In this document: in pieces, positions 26,488-35,406 of the stretch
Layout of the letters: each line of letters opens with the position of its first letter
How positions within the stretch are numbered: position 1 is the first letter of the stretch
Origin: Marinobacter iranensis
Lineage (GTDB): Bacteria; Pseudomonadota; Gammaproteobacteria; Pseudomonadales; Oleiphilaceae
Reading direction: 5' to 3'
Length of the DNA: 64,000 nt
Assembly (NCBI RefSeq): GCF_029207565.1
Contig: NZ_JANCMW010000013.1
Span: forward strand, 100,658-164,657
Position numbers and translations under genes: made by a program
Notes under the pieces: model-generated
What the model saw: only the letters and a program-made list of their open reading frames with translations
Databases searched by the model: none
What the model was told of the DNA's origin: nothing

Positions 26488-28041
26488 ATGCATTCAGGGA
26501 CAAGATGGCTCATTGCATTGGTGTTGCCGGGGTTGTTATATGCCAACGGAGCATGGGCCCTTGAGTTCAAGGATATTGTTGACAAGGCCAAGGCAAAGGC
26601 TGAAGGGGAATACCAGCCGGCTCCAGAGGTGCCGGGATTCCTCAGGGACCTGGACTACCGGACTTACCAGTCGATTCGTTTTGATCCTCAAGCCAGCCTG
26701 TGGCGGGGCGGGCGTTCCCGGTTCCAGGTCAGGATGGTGCCTCCCGGAAGCTATTACGCCCACACAGTGAAGCTTAATGAGGTAGACGCCGAAGGCGTTA
26801 AGCCGATTCCCTTTGATAAATCCGGGTTCAGCTTTCCTGATCCGGAGCTGGCGAAACGGGTTCCCGCCGACCTGGGGTATGCCGGGTTCAAACTGACCTA
26901 TCCGATGGGTGGCGGCAAGGAACAGGAACAGTTCCTGGTGTTTGCCGGTGCCAGTTACTTTCGGGGTGTGGGCGCGGATAACCGGTTTGGCCTGTCTGCT
27001 CGTGGCATCGCCATAGATACCGGCCTTCCCTCCGGCGAGGAGGTGCCTTCGTTTGTGGAATTCTGGCTTGAACGGCCGGGTGGCGGGAGTGATCGTATGC
27101 GGGTCTACGGCTTGCTGGATGGCCCCAGCGTGACCGGCGCCTACCGTTTCGACATTCACCCCGGCGCTACCACCCGTATAGACGTTACTGCTGAGCTGTT
27201 TTACCGCAATCCGGTGGAGCAGACGGGCTTGGCGCCATTGACTTCTATGTTTTATTACGGAGAAAACACCGACCGCCCCGACGGGGAATGGCGTCCACAG
27301 GTTCACGATTCCGACGGCCTGCTGATCCACGACCTGGGCGCCGGCGAATGGTTGTGGCGCCCGCTGGTCAACCCCTCACGCCTCAGGCTCAGCTATTTAC
27401 AGGTAAACCGTCTGGCCGGTTTCGGGCTTATGCAGCGAGATACCGATTTTCACCAGTTTGAGGACACCGAAGCCCGTTACGACCAGCGCCCAAGTGCCTG
27501 GGTGGCGCCGAGGCAGGGTTGGTCGGATGGCGAGGTTGTGCTGGTCGAAATACCGACCGATTCGGAAACCAACGATAACATCGTTGCTTTCTGGAAGCCG
27601 AAGGAGCCTGTACAGGCGGGAGACAGCCGGAAACTGGCCTACAGTATCCACTTTGGCGGCAACAACGTTTCCGGGCAGGATACGGGGCGTGCGTTGCAAA
27701 CTTTTGTGGGAGATGGCAGCCGTCCTGGAGGCGGTAACGAGCAGGGAGTCTACCGGATCATCGTGGATTTTGCGGGCGGGCCATTGGATGACCTGGAGCC
27801 CGATGCGGCTGTTGTCAGTCACGTCAGCGAAGGCAGTGGCAACAGCGAGGCTATTGAAATTATTGAACACTTTGTCGAGTACGTTGAGGCCGATGGAAGC
27901 TGGCGACTGTCGATGCTTGTTCGTCCCGTTGCCAAAGGAAACCCGGTGCTTCGTGGCCGGTTGATGCTCAATGACAAGCCGCTCACCGAAACATGGACCT
28001 ATTCCCTTGGGCCGAATTCCGGGCTAGGCCAGGGTCAATAA
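26488..28041 (+). CDS. opgG: Periplasmic glucan biosynthesis protein OpgG
   Basis: OpgG is a periplasmic protein needed to build or branch the backbone of osmoregulated periplasmic glucans. The 517-aa product has a signal peptide ending GAWALEF. Family landmarks are FLRDLDYRTYQSIRFDP near residue 50, GASYFRGVG, GLSARGIAIDTG, LDGPSVTGAYRF and HDSDGLLI. It resembles the opgD product of the same operon throughout. An 85-codon ORF and opgH follow. Confidence 0.93.
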   Translation: MHSGTRWLIALVLPGLLYANGAWALEFKDIVDKAKAKAEGEYQPAPEVPGFLRDLDYRTYQSIRFDPQASLWRGGRSRFQVRMVPPGSYYAHTVKLNEVDAEGVKPIPFDKSGFSFPDPELAKRVPADLGYAGFKLTYPMGGGKEQEQFLVFAGASYFRGVGADNRFGLSARGIAIDTGLPSGEEVPSFVEFWLERPGGGSDRMRVYGLLDGPSVTGAYRFDIHPGATTRIDVTAELFYRNPVEQTGLAPLTSMFYYGENTDRPDGEWRPQVHDSDGLLIHDLGAGEWLWRPLVNPSRLRLSYLQVNRLAGFGLMQRDTDFHQFEDTEARYDQRPSAWVAPRQGWSDGEVVLVEIPTDSETNDNIVAFWKPKEPVQAGDSRKLAYSIHFGGNNVSGQDTGRALQTFVGDGSRPGGGNEQGVYRIIVDFAGGPLDDLEPDAAVVSHVSEGSGNSEAIEIIEHFVEYVEADGSWRLSMLVRPVAKGNPVLRGRLMLNDKPLTETWTYSLGPNSGLGQGQ

Positions 28042-28055
28042 CACGGAGTTTGCTC

Positions 28056-28313
28056 ATGCCGGAAACACTATGCCAACAGGCGCTCGAAAGGGTCCTAACA
28101 TACCTGCGCGACGACGGGGTGGATCTGTGCGCGGAAACCTGTCGGCAGGCGCTGCGCCTTGTTAACGATGCAATGACAGAAGGCGACGGCCCGGGGCTGC
28201 CTGCCCGTTGCATCGACCGTTTACCGGAGTATTTCGACCTGAGCGGCACGGATATTCCTACGCCTAATCCCCCACTCGAACGCGGCCATATCGGATATTA
28301 CGCCCATGACTGA
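28056..28313 (+). CDS. Small conserved-looking protein between opgG and opgH
   Basis: An 85-aa ORF with a ribosome-binding site (CGGAG) and ATG, 14 bases after opgG. Its last eight bases overlap the opgH start, so it is translationally coupled to both. The sequence is acidic and partly helical (CQQALERVLTYLRDD, CRQALRLVNDAM) with no signal peptide or membrane helix. I recognise no family. Tight coupling suggests a cytoplasmic partner or regulator of OpgH, which is inference. Confidence 0.6.
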   Translation: MPETLCQQALERVLTYLRDDGVDLCAETCRQALRLVNDAMTEGDGPGLPARCIDRLPEYFDLSGTDIPTPNPPLERGHIGYYAHD

Positions 28314-30411
28314 GGTCGTGGACACAGCCGTTCAGGGGCGTCAAGAGAGTTGGCGTCGCGTTGCCACCGTGCGGCGCTTTTTCCTGACATTATTTGTGGT
28401 TGGGCAAACGGTCGTTGCCAGTTACTTCCTGCTGTGGATTTTGCCGTATCACGGCGGAACGCTGGTGGAAATCGGCCTGCTTGTCCTGTTTATTCTCCTG
28501 TATATGTGGATCGCGGTGGGCTTCTGGACGGCTGTGTTCGGTTTTGTGCTCAGGCTGCTTGGGGGCGACCGTTACAGCCTTCTTAAGCGTCATCCTGAAG
28601 CGGAGCTCGAAGCCACGGCACTGGCCAAAACGGCCATTGTCATGCCCATCTACCATGAACCGGTGAAGTGGACCCTTAGTGGCCTGAAAGCGGTATACCA
28701 GGATATCGAACGGGCAGGGCGTCTGGATCAATTTGAATTCCATATCCTCTCAGACAGCCGCGACCCGAATGTCTGGCTTGAAGAGCAAGCCGAGTGGCAC
28801 CGCCTGTGTGAGGAACTGGGGGCGGAAGGGCGCCTGTTTTACCGTCGCCGACGGGTCAATCTCAATTTCAAGAGTGGGAATATCGCGGATTTTCTCCGAC
28901 GCTGGGGCCGCCGCTACCGCTACATGGTGGTGCTGGATGCAGACAGCCTGCTGAGTGCGGAAACCATCGTGAAAATGGTTCAACTGATGGAGCGGGAGCC
29001 CAATGTGGGCATACTGCAAACCGCCCCCAGCATCATCAACGGCGACTCCCTTTTCGCCCGCCTGCAACAGTTCGCCAATCGCCTCTACTCCTCCTTGTTC
29101 GCAACCGGGCTGGCTGCCATACAGATGGGAGACGCCGCGTTCTGGGGGCATAATGCCATCCTGCGTGTCCAGCCGTTCATGGCGCATTGCGGGTTGCGCA
29201 AACTGCGTGGCTTTGGCTTGTTCCGGGGGCCAATCATGAGCCACGACTTTGTCGAAGCCGCCTACATGGGCAGGGCGGGTTACGAAGTCTGGCTTGAGCC
29301 CGGCCTCGGCAACAGTTTCGAAGAGTCCCCGCCTTCCATTTCGGATGAACTCGCCAGGGATAATCGCTGGTCCAAGGGCAATCTCCAGCACTTGTGGATT
29401 CTCCTGTTCGGGCGCAGGATTCGCCTGGCTCATCGGATGGCCCTGCTTAACGGCATCATGGCTTACATGGCGTCACCCCTGTGGCTGGCCTTTTTAATAC
29501 TGACCACCGTCGAAGCCGTGCAGATGACGGTCGCCAGCATCAATTACTTCCCGGAAGGTCACCAGGGGCTCTTTCCCCTTTGGCCTGAATGGCGGCCGGA
29601 GTGGGCCATCGGCCTTGCGCTGAGCACGTTGTCACTGTTGTTCCTGCCGAAGTTTCTGGCCATTCTCGACGCTGTCATACATGGGCTTGCCAGGGGATTC
29701 GGCGGGTTCTGGCGGCTGCTTCTGAGCGTGTTGGTGGAGATTGTGGTTTCCGTTCTTCTGGCTCCGGTAAGAATGATGGCCCACAGCCGATATGTGCTCG
29801 GAGCCCTTCTGAACCTTTCCCTGTCCTGGGCCGGGCAGAACCGTACCGAAGAGACCACATGGCGGGAGGCCCTTCTCACCCAGTTTCCCGGCATGCTGGT
29901 AGGGGCAGGTTGGTCCGCCTTTGCCTGGAGCCTGGACCCGATGTTCTTCCTTTGGTCGCTGCCGGTGGCGGTGCCACTGGTTCTGGCGGCTCCGACGTCC
30001 GTGGTGCTCAGCCGTGTGGAGCTTGGCCGTGCCTTTGGCGCCAGGAGGCTGCTGGTGATTCCGGAAGAGCTCAATCCGGTAGAGGTTCTGAACGACTCGA
30101 GGGCCGCGCGGGCAGAGAACGATGAGGACTCAGTACTGACTGCGGTGGAAGCCGCCGTGATCCGGCCCCGGCTTAACCGTCTTCATCGGGCCCTGGCCAG
30201 GGCCCATCGGCAGCCCAGAAGGGCCGAATTGCTGGCTCCGCTGGTAAGGCGGCTCGGTAGTGAAGGCCCGGGTTCATTATCCCGCGGTGAGCTCAGCCAA
30301 TTGTTCCGCGACCGCGCCTCCGTGGCGGAAATCCACCGGATGGCCTGGCGTTCGGCTCCGGACAGCTTCTGGGGGCAGCGGATATCAAGCCTTGGCAGTG
30401 CGGAACTATAG
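28306..30411 (+). CDS. opgH: Glucan glucosyltransferase OpgH (short form)
   Basis: OpgH is the inner-membrane GT2 enzyme that polymerises glucose from UDP-glucose and extrudes the chain. The 701-aa protein starts almost directly at the first helix, after the segment RRFFLTLFVVGQTVVASYF. The catalytic domain has VMPIYHEP, the VLDADS donor site, the SHDFVEA acid/base region and RDNRWSKGNLQH (Q/RxxRW type). Later helices form the channel. E. coli OpgH is about 850 aa, so roughly 140 N-terminal residues are absent. It follows the small ORF with an eight-base overlap. Confidence 0.92.
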   Translation: MTEVVDTAVQGRQESWRRVATVRRFFLTLFVVGQTVVASYFLLWILPYHGGTLVEIGLLVLFILLYMWIAVGFWTAVFGFVLRLLGGDRYSLLKRHPEAELEATALAKTAIVMPIYHEPVKWTLSGLKAVYQDIERAGRLDQFEFHILSDSRDPNVWLEEQAEWHRLCEELGAEGRLFYRRRRVNLNFKSGNIADFLRRWGRRYRYMVVLDADSLLSAETIVKMVQLMEREPNVGILQTAPSIINGDSLFARLQQFANRLYSSLFATGLAAIQMGDAAFWGHNAILRVQPFMAHCGLRKLRGFGLFRGPIMSHDFVEAAYMGRAGYEVWLEPGLGNSFEESPPSISDELARDNRWSKGNLQHLWILLFGRRIRLAHRMALLNGIMAYMASPLWLAFLILTTVEAVQMTVASINYFPEGHQGLFPLWPEWRPEWAIGLALSTLSLLFLPKFLAILDAVIHGLARGFGGFWRLLLSVLVEIVVSVLLAPVRMMAHSRYVLGALLNLSLSWAGQNRTEETTWREALLTQFPGMLVGAGWSAFAWSLDPMFFLWSLPVAVPLVLAAPTSVVLSRVELGRAFGARRLLVIPEELNPVEVLNDSRAARAENDEDSVLTAVEAAVIRPRLNRLHRALARAHRQPRRAELLAPLVRRLGSEGPGSLSRGELSQLFRDRASVAEIHRMAWRSAPDSFWGQRISSLGSAEL

Positions 30412-30450
30412 CCGTAAAGCCTGGGCAGAAACAGTAGATGGGAGCAGGAA

Positions 30451-32037
30451 ATGGACAGACGCACACTGATCAAAACCTTTGTCAGCCTGGCTGGTGCCCA
30501 GGCGTTACCTCTCTCGGTATTGCTGCACAGCCGTCCGGGACTGGCCGCCGAAGTTGGTGATTCCAGGCCTTTCAGTTATGCGTGGCTCAAGGGGCACGCC
30601 CGGGCATTGGCTGGCGAGCCCTGGGTATCGAAGGAAGGAGATCTACCCGGGTCCCTGAAGGACCTGTCCTGGGATGATTACCAGGCCATTCGCTTTCGTC
30701 CGGAAGAAGCACTCTGGCACAACGATGACAATGCCTTTCAGGTCCAGCTTTTCCACCTTGGCCTTTATTTCAAGTCGCCGGTTCGCATCTACGAGGTCGA
30801 AGACGGTCAGGCCCAGGAACTGGCGTATAAACCGAAATACTTTGAGTATGAAGGTGAGCAACCCCTGGGTACGCTGCCGGAGGACCTGGGCTATGCCGGA
30901 TTCCGGGTCCACTTCCATACTGACTATGAACGTGACCTGGCGGCCTTCCTGGGAGCCAGTTACTTCAGGGCTGTAGGTTCCGAGATGCAATACGGGCTCT
31001 CCGCCCGTGGGCTGGCCATTGATACCGCGCTGGATGGCGAAGAGGAGTTTCCCCAGTTCACCGCCTTCTGGCTCGAAAAGCCGCAGCCTGGCAGCATCCA
31101 CATGGTGGTCTATGCACTGCTGGATTCACCCAGTGTCACCGGCGCCTACGCCTTTACCTTAACGCCTGGGCGGAACATGGTGATGAAAGTGGATGCCGCC
31201 CTGTACCCACGTAAACCGATTGAACGGGTGGGTATTGCGCCGTTGACCAGTATGTACCAGACCGGTGAGAACGATCGCCGCATGGCTTATGACTGGCGCC
31301 CCGAGATTCACGACTCGGACGGACTCGCAATCTTCAACGGTCAGGGCGAATGGCTTTGGCGCCCGCTGGTTAATCCACGTTCGCTGCGGGTGAACAGTTT
31401 TGTTGACAATAATCCCCGGGGGTTTGGCCTGCTCCAGCGTGACCGCCGATTTGCCAACTATCAGGACGACGGCGTGTTCTACAACAAGCGCCCGAGCGCT
31501 TGGGTAAAGCCCCGTGAAGACTGGGGCAGGGGCAGCATCATGCTGGTGGAGATTCCCACCAAGGATGAGACCTTCGACAACATTGTGGCCTTCTGGAACC
31601 CCGAGCAGCCTCTGGAACCGGGGCAGGAATACCTGTACGCCTATACGCTTTCCTGGGGTGCGGAACCGCCAATGGAGCCCGAGGAACTGGCAACGGTGCA
31701 GGCCACCCGCACCGGGCTGGGAGGCGTGGTCGGTCAGGAGCGTAAATACTTCTCCTGGCGGTTCGCGGTGGATTTTGCCGGCGGGGCGCTACCGCTATTG
31801 GCGGACGATGCAGACGTAAAGCCGGTGATAACCGCAAGCAGGGGAGAGGTGGAAATCACCTCCGCGCGCCCGCTGGATTCCATTGATGGCTACCGGGCAA
31901 TGTTCGACCTGGTGCCAGATGACTCACTGGAGCCCATTGATCTGCGCCTGCAGCTCGTGCTCGATGATCAAGTGCTTACGGAAACCTGGTTGTACCAGTA
32001 CACACCGCCTCCCCAGGAGGAGCGTACGCTTTACTGA
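30451..32037 (+). CDS. opgD: Periplasmic glucan biosynthesis protein OpgD
   Basis: OpgD controls backbone structure of periplasmic glucans. The 528-aa protein begins with the twin-arginine signal MDRRTLIKTF as in E. coli OpgD, so it is exported by Tat. It shares with OpgG the motifs GASYFRAVG, GLSARGLAIDT, LDSPSVTGAYAF and HDSDGLAIF. It also keeps D-specific segments such as NKRPSAWVKPR and TETWLYQYTPP. It ends the glucan operon 40 bases after opgH. Confidence 0.93.
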   Translation: MDRRTLIKTFVSLAGAQALPLSVLLHSRPGLAAEVGDSRPFSYAWLKGHARALAGEPWVSKEGDLPGSLKDLSWDDYQAIRFRPEEALWHNDDNAFQVQLFHLGLYFKSPVRIYEVEDGQAQELAYKPKYFEYEGEQPLGTLPEDLGYAGFRVHFHTDYERDLAAFLGASYFRAVGSEMQYGLSARGLAIDTALDGEEEFPQFTAFWLEKPQPGSIHMVVYALLDSPSVTGAYAFTLTPGRNMVMKVDAALYPRKPIERVGIAPLTSMYQTGENDRRMAYDWRPEIHDSDGLAIFNGQGEWLWRPLVNPRSLRVNSFVDNNPRGFGLLQRDRRFANYQDDGVFYNKRPSAWVKPREDWGRGSIMLVEIPTKDETFDNIVAFWNPEQPLEPGQEYLYAYTLSWGAEPPMEPEELATVQATRTGLGGVVGQERKYFSWRFAVDFAGGALPLLADDADVKPVITASRGEVEITSARPLDSIDGYRAMFDLVPDDSLEPIDLRLQLVLDDQVLTETWLYQYTPPPQEERTLY

Positions 32038-32068
32038 CATCGCCCTGGGCAGGCGTTGCACGTTTTAT

Positions 32069-32162
32069 GTTAACAATTGACCCCGTCGGGATTTATGGAT
32101 TGTTGACAATAATGTTATGAGGGCGTAGATTTCCGGTCATTACAGTCACTATTGTTGACAAA
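32069..32162 (+). promoter_or_regulatory. Candidate GntR operator cluster upstream of the prp regulator
   Basis: Three palindromic TTGT-x-GACAA-like words occur: TGTTAACAATTG (32069-32080), ATTGTTGACAAT (32099-32110) and ATTGTTGACAAA (32151-32162). The last abuts the ATG of the regulator at 32165, which would suit autorepression. The site type fits known FadR-subfamily GntR operators, but binding is inferred. Confidence 0.55.
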
Positions 32163-32164
32163 AT

Positions 32165-32845
32165 ATGCCAGAAGCTATCGCCCAAACCTACACTCGCGCT
32201 GACGAAGCCTTCGATTGTCTGCAAACGGCCATCGTAAAGGGTGACCTTTCACCGGGTGAAAAGATCGGTGAAGTTGAACTCTGCTCCCGCTTCAATCTTA
32301 CCCGTGGCCCGTTGCGGGAAGCGCTTGGGCGCCTTGAATCACGCGGTTTACTGGTACGCCGGCCCCACGCTGGCGTGAAAGTGGTGTCTGTCAGCGCCGA
32401 AGAGCTCATGGAGCTTTATCGCATTCGCGAAACCATGGAGGGCCTTGCCGCCCGCCAGGCCGCCGAACGAATGACCGACCAGGAAATCGCAGACCTGCAC
32501 GCCACCCTCGACGCCCACGAGCAGATGATTGAACAGGCCCAGGGCCAGGCCTACTACCAGGCCGAGGGCGACTACGACTTCCATCACCGCATTGCCACCG
32601 GCAGCCGCAACGCAAAACTCGCGCAAATGCTGCTGGGTGATCTTTACTATATGGTCCGGATGTACCGTTATCGCCTGAGTACCTCTTCAGGCAGGCCCCA
32701 CATGGCCCTGGAAGAGCACCGCAGAATCGTGGAGGCCATCGCCCAGCGCGACGGCGAACTGGCGGAATTCCTGATGAAACGCCACATCAACGCCGCCCGC
32801 AAAAACATAGAAACAAAGATCCAGAACGGCGCCCTGACGATCTGA
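32165..32845 (+). CDS. GntR family transcriptional regulator of the methylcitrate operon
   Basis: A 226-aa FadR-subfamily GntR protein. The winged helix-turn-helix occupies residues about 10-75 with GEKIGEVELCSRFNLTRGPLREALGRLESRGLLVRRPHAG. The C-terminal FCD ligand domain has LYRIRETMEGLAARQAA and the metal-site histidines in DFHHRIA and ALEEHRRIVEAI. It is the first gene of a five-gene prp set and probably senses a 2-methylcitrate-cycle intermediate. That ligand is inferred from position. Confidence 0.88.
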   Translation: MPEAIAQTYTRADEAFDCLQTAIVKGDLSPGEKIGEVELCSRFNLTRGPLREALGRLESRGLLVRRPHAGVKVVSVSAEELMELYRIRETMEGLAARQAAERMTDQEIADLHATLDAHEQMIEQAQGQAYYQAEGDYDFHHRIATGSRNAKLAQMLLGDLYYMVRMYRYRLSTSSGRPHMALEEHRRIVEAIAQRDGELAEFLMKRHINAARKNIETKIQNGALTI

Positions 32846-32881
32846 CGATTGCCCGGGCATGCCACGAACCAAACCCTGGCT

Positions 32882-33063
32882 TGTCGGATTACGGCCCTGT
32901 GGGCCTAATCCGACCTACAAAACCCCAGGCAGAACACCAACAAAGTAGGTCGGATTAGCGAAGCATAATCCGACAAACCCAGAACCGTAGGTCGGATTAG
33001 CCGAAGGCGTAATCCGACAAACCCAAACTCGTAGGTCGGATTAGCCGAAGGCGTAATCCGACA
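32882..33063. repeat. REP-like palindromic repeats, four copies before prpB
   Basis: Copies at 32882-32918 (inverted), 32945-32975, 32987-33019 and 33031-33063. Each is a hairpin TCGGATTA ... TAATCCGA preceded by GTAGG and ending CA, with a short GC-rich loop (GCGAAGC, GCCGAAGGC or a GGCCC variant). They fill most of the gap between the regulator and prpB. Confidence 0.93.
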
Positions 33064-33094
33064 ACAAGAATCCACCAGTACAAAGAGGCCACCC

Positions 33095-33982
33095 ATGTCC
33101 AAAAAACAATCCCCAGGCGCCCGCTTCCGCAAGGCCCTGAAAGAAAACCACCCACTACAAATTGTGGGCACCATCAACGCCTACACCGCCATGATGGCTG
33201 AAAAAGTCGGCCACCAGGCCATCTACCTGTCTGGCGGTGGCGTTGCCAACGCTTCCTACGGCCTGCCGGACCTGGGCATGACCACCATGAACGACGTGGT
33301 TGAAGACGTCCGCCGCATCACCGCAGCCACCGACGTACCGCTATTGGTCGACATCGACACCGGCTGGGGCGGCGCCTTCAACATCGCCCGCACCATCCGC
33401 GAAATGGAACGCGCCGGCGCAGCGGCGGTCCATATTGAAGACCAGGTAGCCCAGAAGCGTTGCGGCCACCGCCCCAACAAGGAAATCGTGTCACAGGACG
33501 AAATGGTGGACCGCATCAAGGCCGCCGTGGATGCCCGTGAAGACGACGACTTCTTCATCATGGCCCGTACCGACGCCTTCCAGAAAGAAGGCCTCGAAGC
33601 CGCCATCGAACGCGCCAAGGCCTGCATCGAAGCCGGCGCCGATGGCATCTTCGCCGAAGCTGTTACCGAACTGGAACACTACAAGGCCTTCTCCGAAGCG
33701 CTGGATGTGCCGGTACTGGCCAACATCACCGAGTTCGGCGCCACGCCTTTGTACAACCGCAAGGAACTTGCAGACGCCGGCGCCGGTATGGTGCTGTATC
33801 CGTTGAGCGCCTTCCGCGCCATGAACAAGGCCGCGCTGATGGTTTACGAAAACATCCTTGAGAAAGGCGACCAGAAAGACGTCGTCGACCTGATGCAGAC
33901 GCGGATGGAGCTGTATGATTTCCTGAACTACCACGACTTTGAACAGAAGCTGGATGAGTTGTTCCAGCAGAAGAAAGGGTAA
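33095..33982 (+). CDS. prpB: Methylisocitrate lyase PrpB
   Basis: PrpB cleaves 2-methylisocitrate to pyruvate and succinate, the last step of the 2-methylcitrate cycle for propionate. The 295-aa protein is the usual size. It has the ICL/PEPM signatures YLSGGGVANASYGLPD, the metal-binding DIDTGWGG and the catalytic loop KRCGHR. The start at 33095 follows a purine-rich stretch. It lies after a repeat cluster and before prpC. Confidence 0.96.
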   Translation: MSKKQSPGARFRKALKENHPLQIVGTINAYTAMMAEKVGHQAIYLSGGGVANASYGLPDLGMTTMNDVVEDVRRITAATDVPLLVDIDTGWGGAFNIARTIREMERAGAAAVHIEDQVAQKRCGHRPNKEIVSQDEMVDRIKAAVDAREDDDFFIMARTDAFQKEGLEAAIERAKACIEAGADGIFAEAVTELEHYKAFSEALDVPVLANITEFGATPLYNRKELADAGAGMVLYPLSAFRAMNKAALMVYENILEKGDQKDVVDLMQTRMELYDFLNYHDFEQKLDELFQQKKG

Positions 33983-33989
33983 TCACATT

Positions 33990-34100
33990 TCCCTCTCCCC
34001 TTGCGGGAGAGGGCCAGGGAGAGGGGGCAAAGAACAGCATGCTGAATATTTCGCGCTTTTCCCCTCTCCCCCGGCCCCTCTCCCGCAAGGGGAGAGGGGA
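33990..34100. repeat. Pyrimidine-rich CCCTCTCC repeats, inverted pair between prpB and prpC
   Basis: Copy 33990-34027 and copy 34061-34100 are near-inverted versions of the same element (CCTCTCCC-TTGCGGGAGAGG). Each can fold alone, and together they can pair across about 34 bases. A third copy lies at 35307-35344. Confidence 0.85.
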
Positions 34101-34110
34101 GTAATAAAAC

Positions 34111-34143
34111 GTAGGTCGGATTAGCCGAAGGCGTAATCCGACA
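34111..34143. repeat. REP-like palindromic repeat before prpC
   Basis: One copy of the GTAGGTCGGATTA ... TAATCCGACA hairpin with the GCCGAAGGC loop, directly after the pyrimidine-rich pair. Confidence 0.93.
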
Positions 34144-34169
34144 ACCAAAACATGAGGGGGAGAAACACC

Positions 34170-35300
34170 ATGGCTGAAGCAAAAAAACTCGGAGGCGCCG
34201 GCCTTCGCGGGCAGGTTGCCGGCGTAACATCACTGTGTACCGTCGGCCAGTCCGGCACTGGCCTGACCTATCGCGGCTATGACATCAGCGACCTGGCAGA
34301 ACACGCACAGTTCGAGGAAGTGGCCTACCTGCTGTTGCGGGGCAAACTGCCCAACCAGCAGGAACTGGACGCCTACAAGAAAAAGCTGACCAGCCTGCGC
34401 ACCTTGCCCGATGCACTTAAATCCGTGCTGGAACAGATCCCCAAAGACGCCCACCCCATGGACGTCATGCGCACCGGTTGCTCCATGCTGGGCAACCTAG
34501 AAACCGAAACCGACTTCAGCCAGCAGGACGACAAGATCGACCGTATGCTGGCCCTGTTCCCGGCCATGATTAACTACTGGTACCGCTTCGCCCATGAGGG
34601 TGTGCGTATCGACACCGCCAGTGACGTGGACTCCATCGGTGGCCATTTCCTGGAACTGCTTCACGGCAAGAAGCCCAACGAATTGCACGAGCGGGTCATG
34701 AACGTGTCGTTGATTCTGTATGCCGAGCACGAATTCAACGCCTCCACCTTCACCGCCCGTGTGTGCGCCTCCACCCTGTCTGATATCCACAGCTGCGTGA
34801 CCGGTGCAATCGGAACCCTGCGCGGCCCGCTTCACGGCGGCGCCAACGAAGCCGCCATGGCGCTTATCCAGAAATTCCAGACCCCGGACGAAGCCGAAAA
34901 AGGCCTGCTGGGCATGCTGGAGCGCAAGGAAAAAATCATGGGCTTCGGCCACGCGATATATCGCGACTCCGATCCCCGCAATGCCATCATCAAGAAATGG
35001 TCCGAGAAACTTGCCAACGAAGTGGGCGACACCGTGCTGTACCCGGTATCGGTACGTTGCGAAGAAGTCATGTGGCGCGAGAAGAAACTGTTCTGCAACG
35101 CCGACTTCTTCCATGCCTCGGCCTATCACTTCATGGGCATCCCCACTGAGTTGTTCACCCCCATCTTCGTGATGTCACGGGTATCCGGCTGGACCGCCCA
35201 CGTGAAAGAACAGCGCGAGAACAATCGCATCATCCGCCCGAGTGCCGATTACGATGGCCCGGCGCATTCGGAGTGGGTGCCGATTGAGCAGCGTCAATAA
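34170..35300 (+). CDS. prpC: 2-methylcitrate synthase PrpC
   Basis: PrpC condenses propionyl-CoA with oxaloacetate. The 376-aa protein (ATG at 34170 after GAGGGGGAG) belongs to the citrate synthase family. Its active-site residues are readable in LRGPLHGGANEAAM, GFGHAIYRDSDPR and FFHASAYHFMGIP. The short form without the citrate synthase regulatory extension is typical of PrpC. It is flanked by repeats on both sides. Confidence 0.95.
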   Translation: MAEAKKLGGAGLRGQVAGVTSLCTVGQSGTGLTYRGYDISDLAEHAQFEEVAYLLLRGKLPNQQELDAYKKKLTSLRTLPDALKSVLEQIPKDAHPMDVMRTGCSMLGNLETETDFSQQDDKIDRMLALFPAMINYWYRFAHEGVRIDTASDVDSIGGHFLELLHGKKPNELHERVMNVSLILYAEHEFNASTFTARVCASTLSDIHSCVTGAIGTLRGPLHGGANEAAMALIQKFQTPDEAEKGLLGMLERKEKIMGFGHAIYRDSDPRNAIIKKWSEKLANEVGDTVLYPVSVRCEEVMWREKKLFCNADFFHASAYHFMGIPTELFTPIFVMSRVSGWTAHVKEQRENNRIIRPSADYDGPAHSEWVPIEQRQ

Positions 35301-35306
35301 AATTTT

Positions 35307-35344
35307 CCCCTCTCCCTGACCCTCTCCCGCCAGGGGAGAGGGGA
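35307..35344. repeat. Pyrimidine-rich CCCTCTCC repeat, third copy
   Basis: A single copy of the element seen at 33990-34100, here as CCCCTCTCCCTGA ... GGGGAGAGGGGA, between prpC and acnD. Confidence 0.85.
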
Positions 35345-35353
35345 TACACAATC

Positions 35354-35384
35354 GTAGGTCGGATTAGCGAAGCGTAATCCGACA
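35354..35384. repeat. REP-like palindromic repeat before acnD
   Basis: One copy of the TCGGATTA/TAATCCGA hairpin with the GCGAAGC loop, ten bases after the pyrimidine-rich repeat and about 20 bases before the acnD start. Confidence 0.93.
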
Positions 35385-35406
35385 ACCCAGGACCGCGAGC
35401 AACGCC

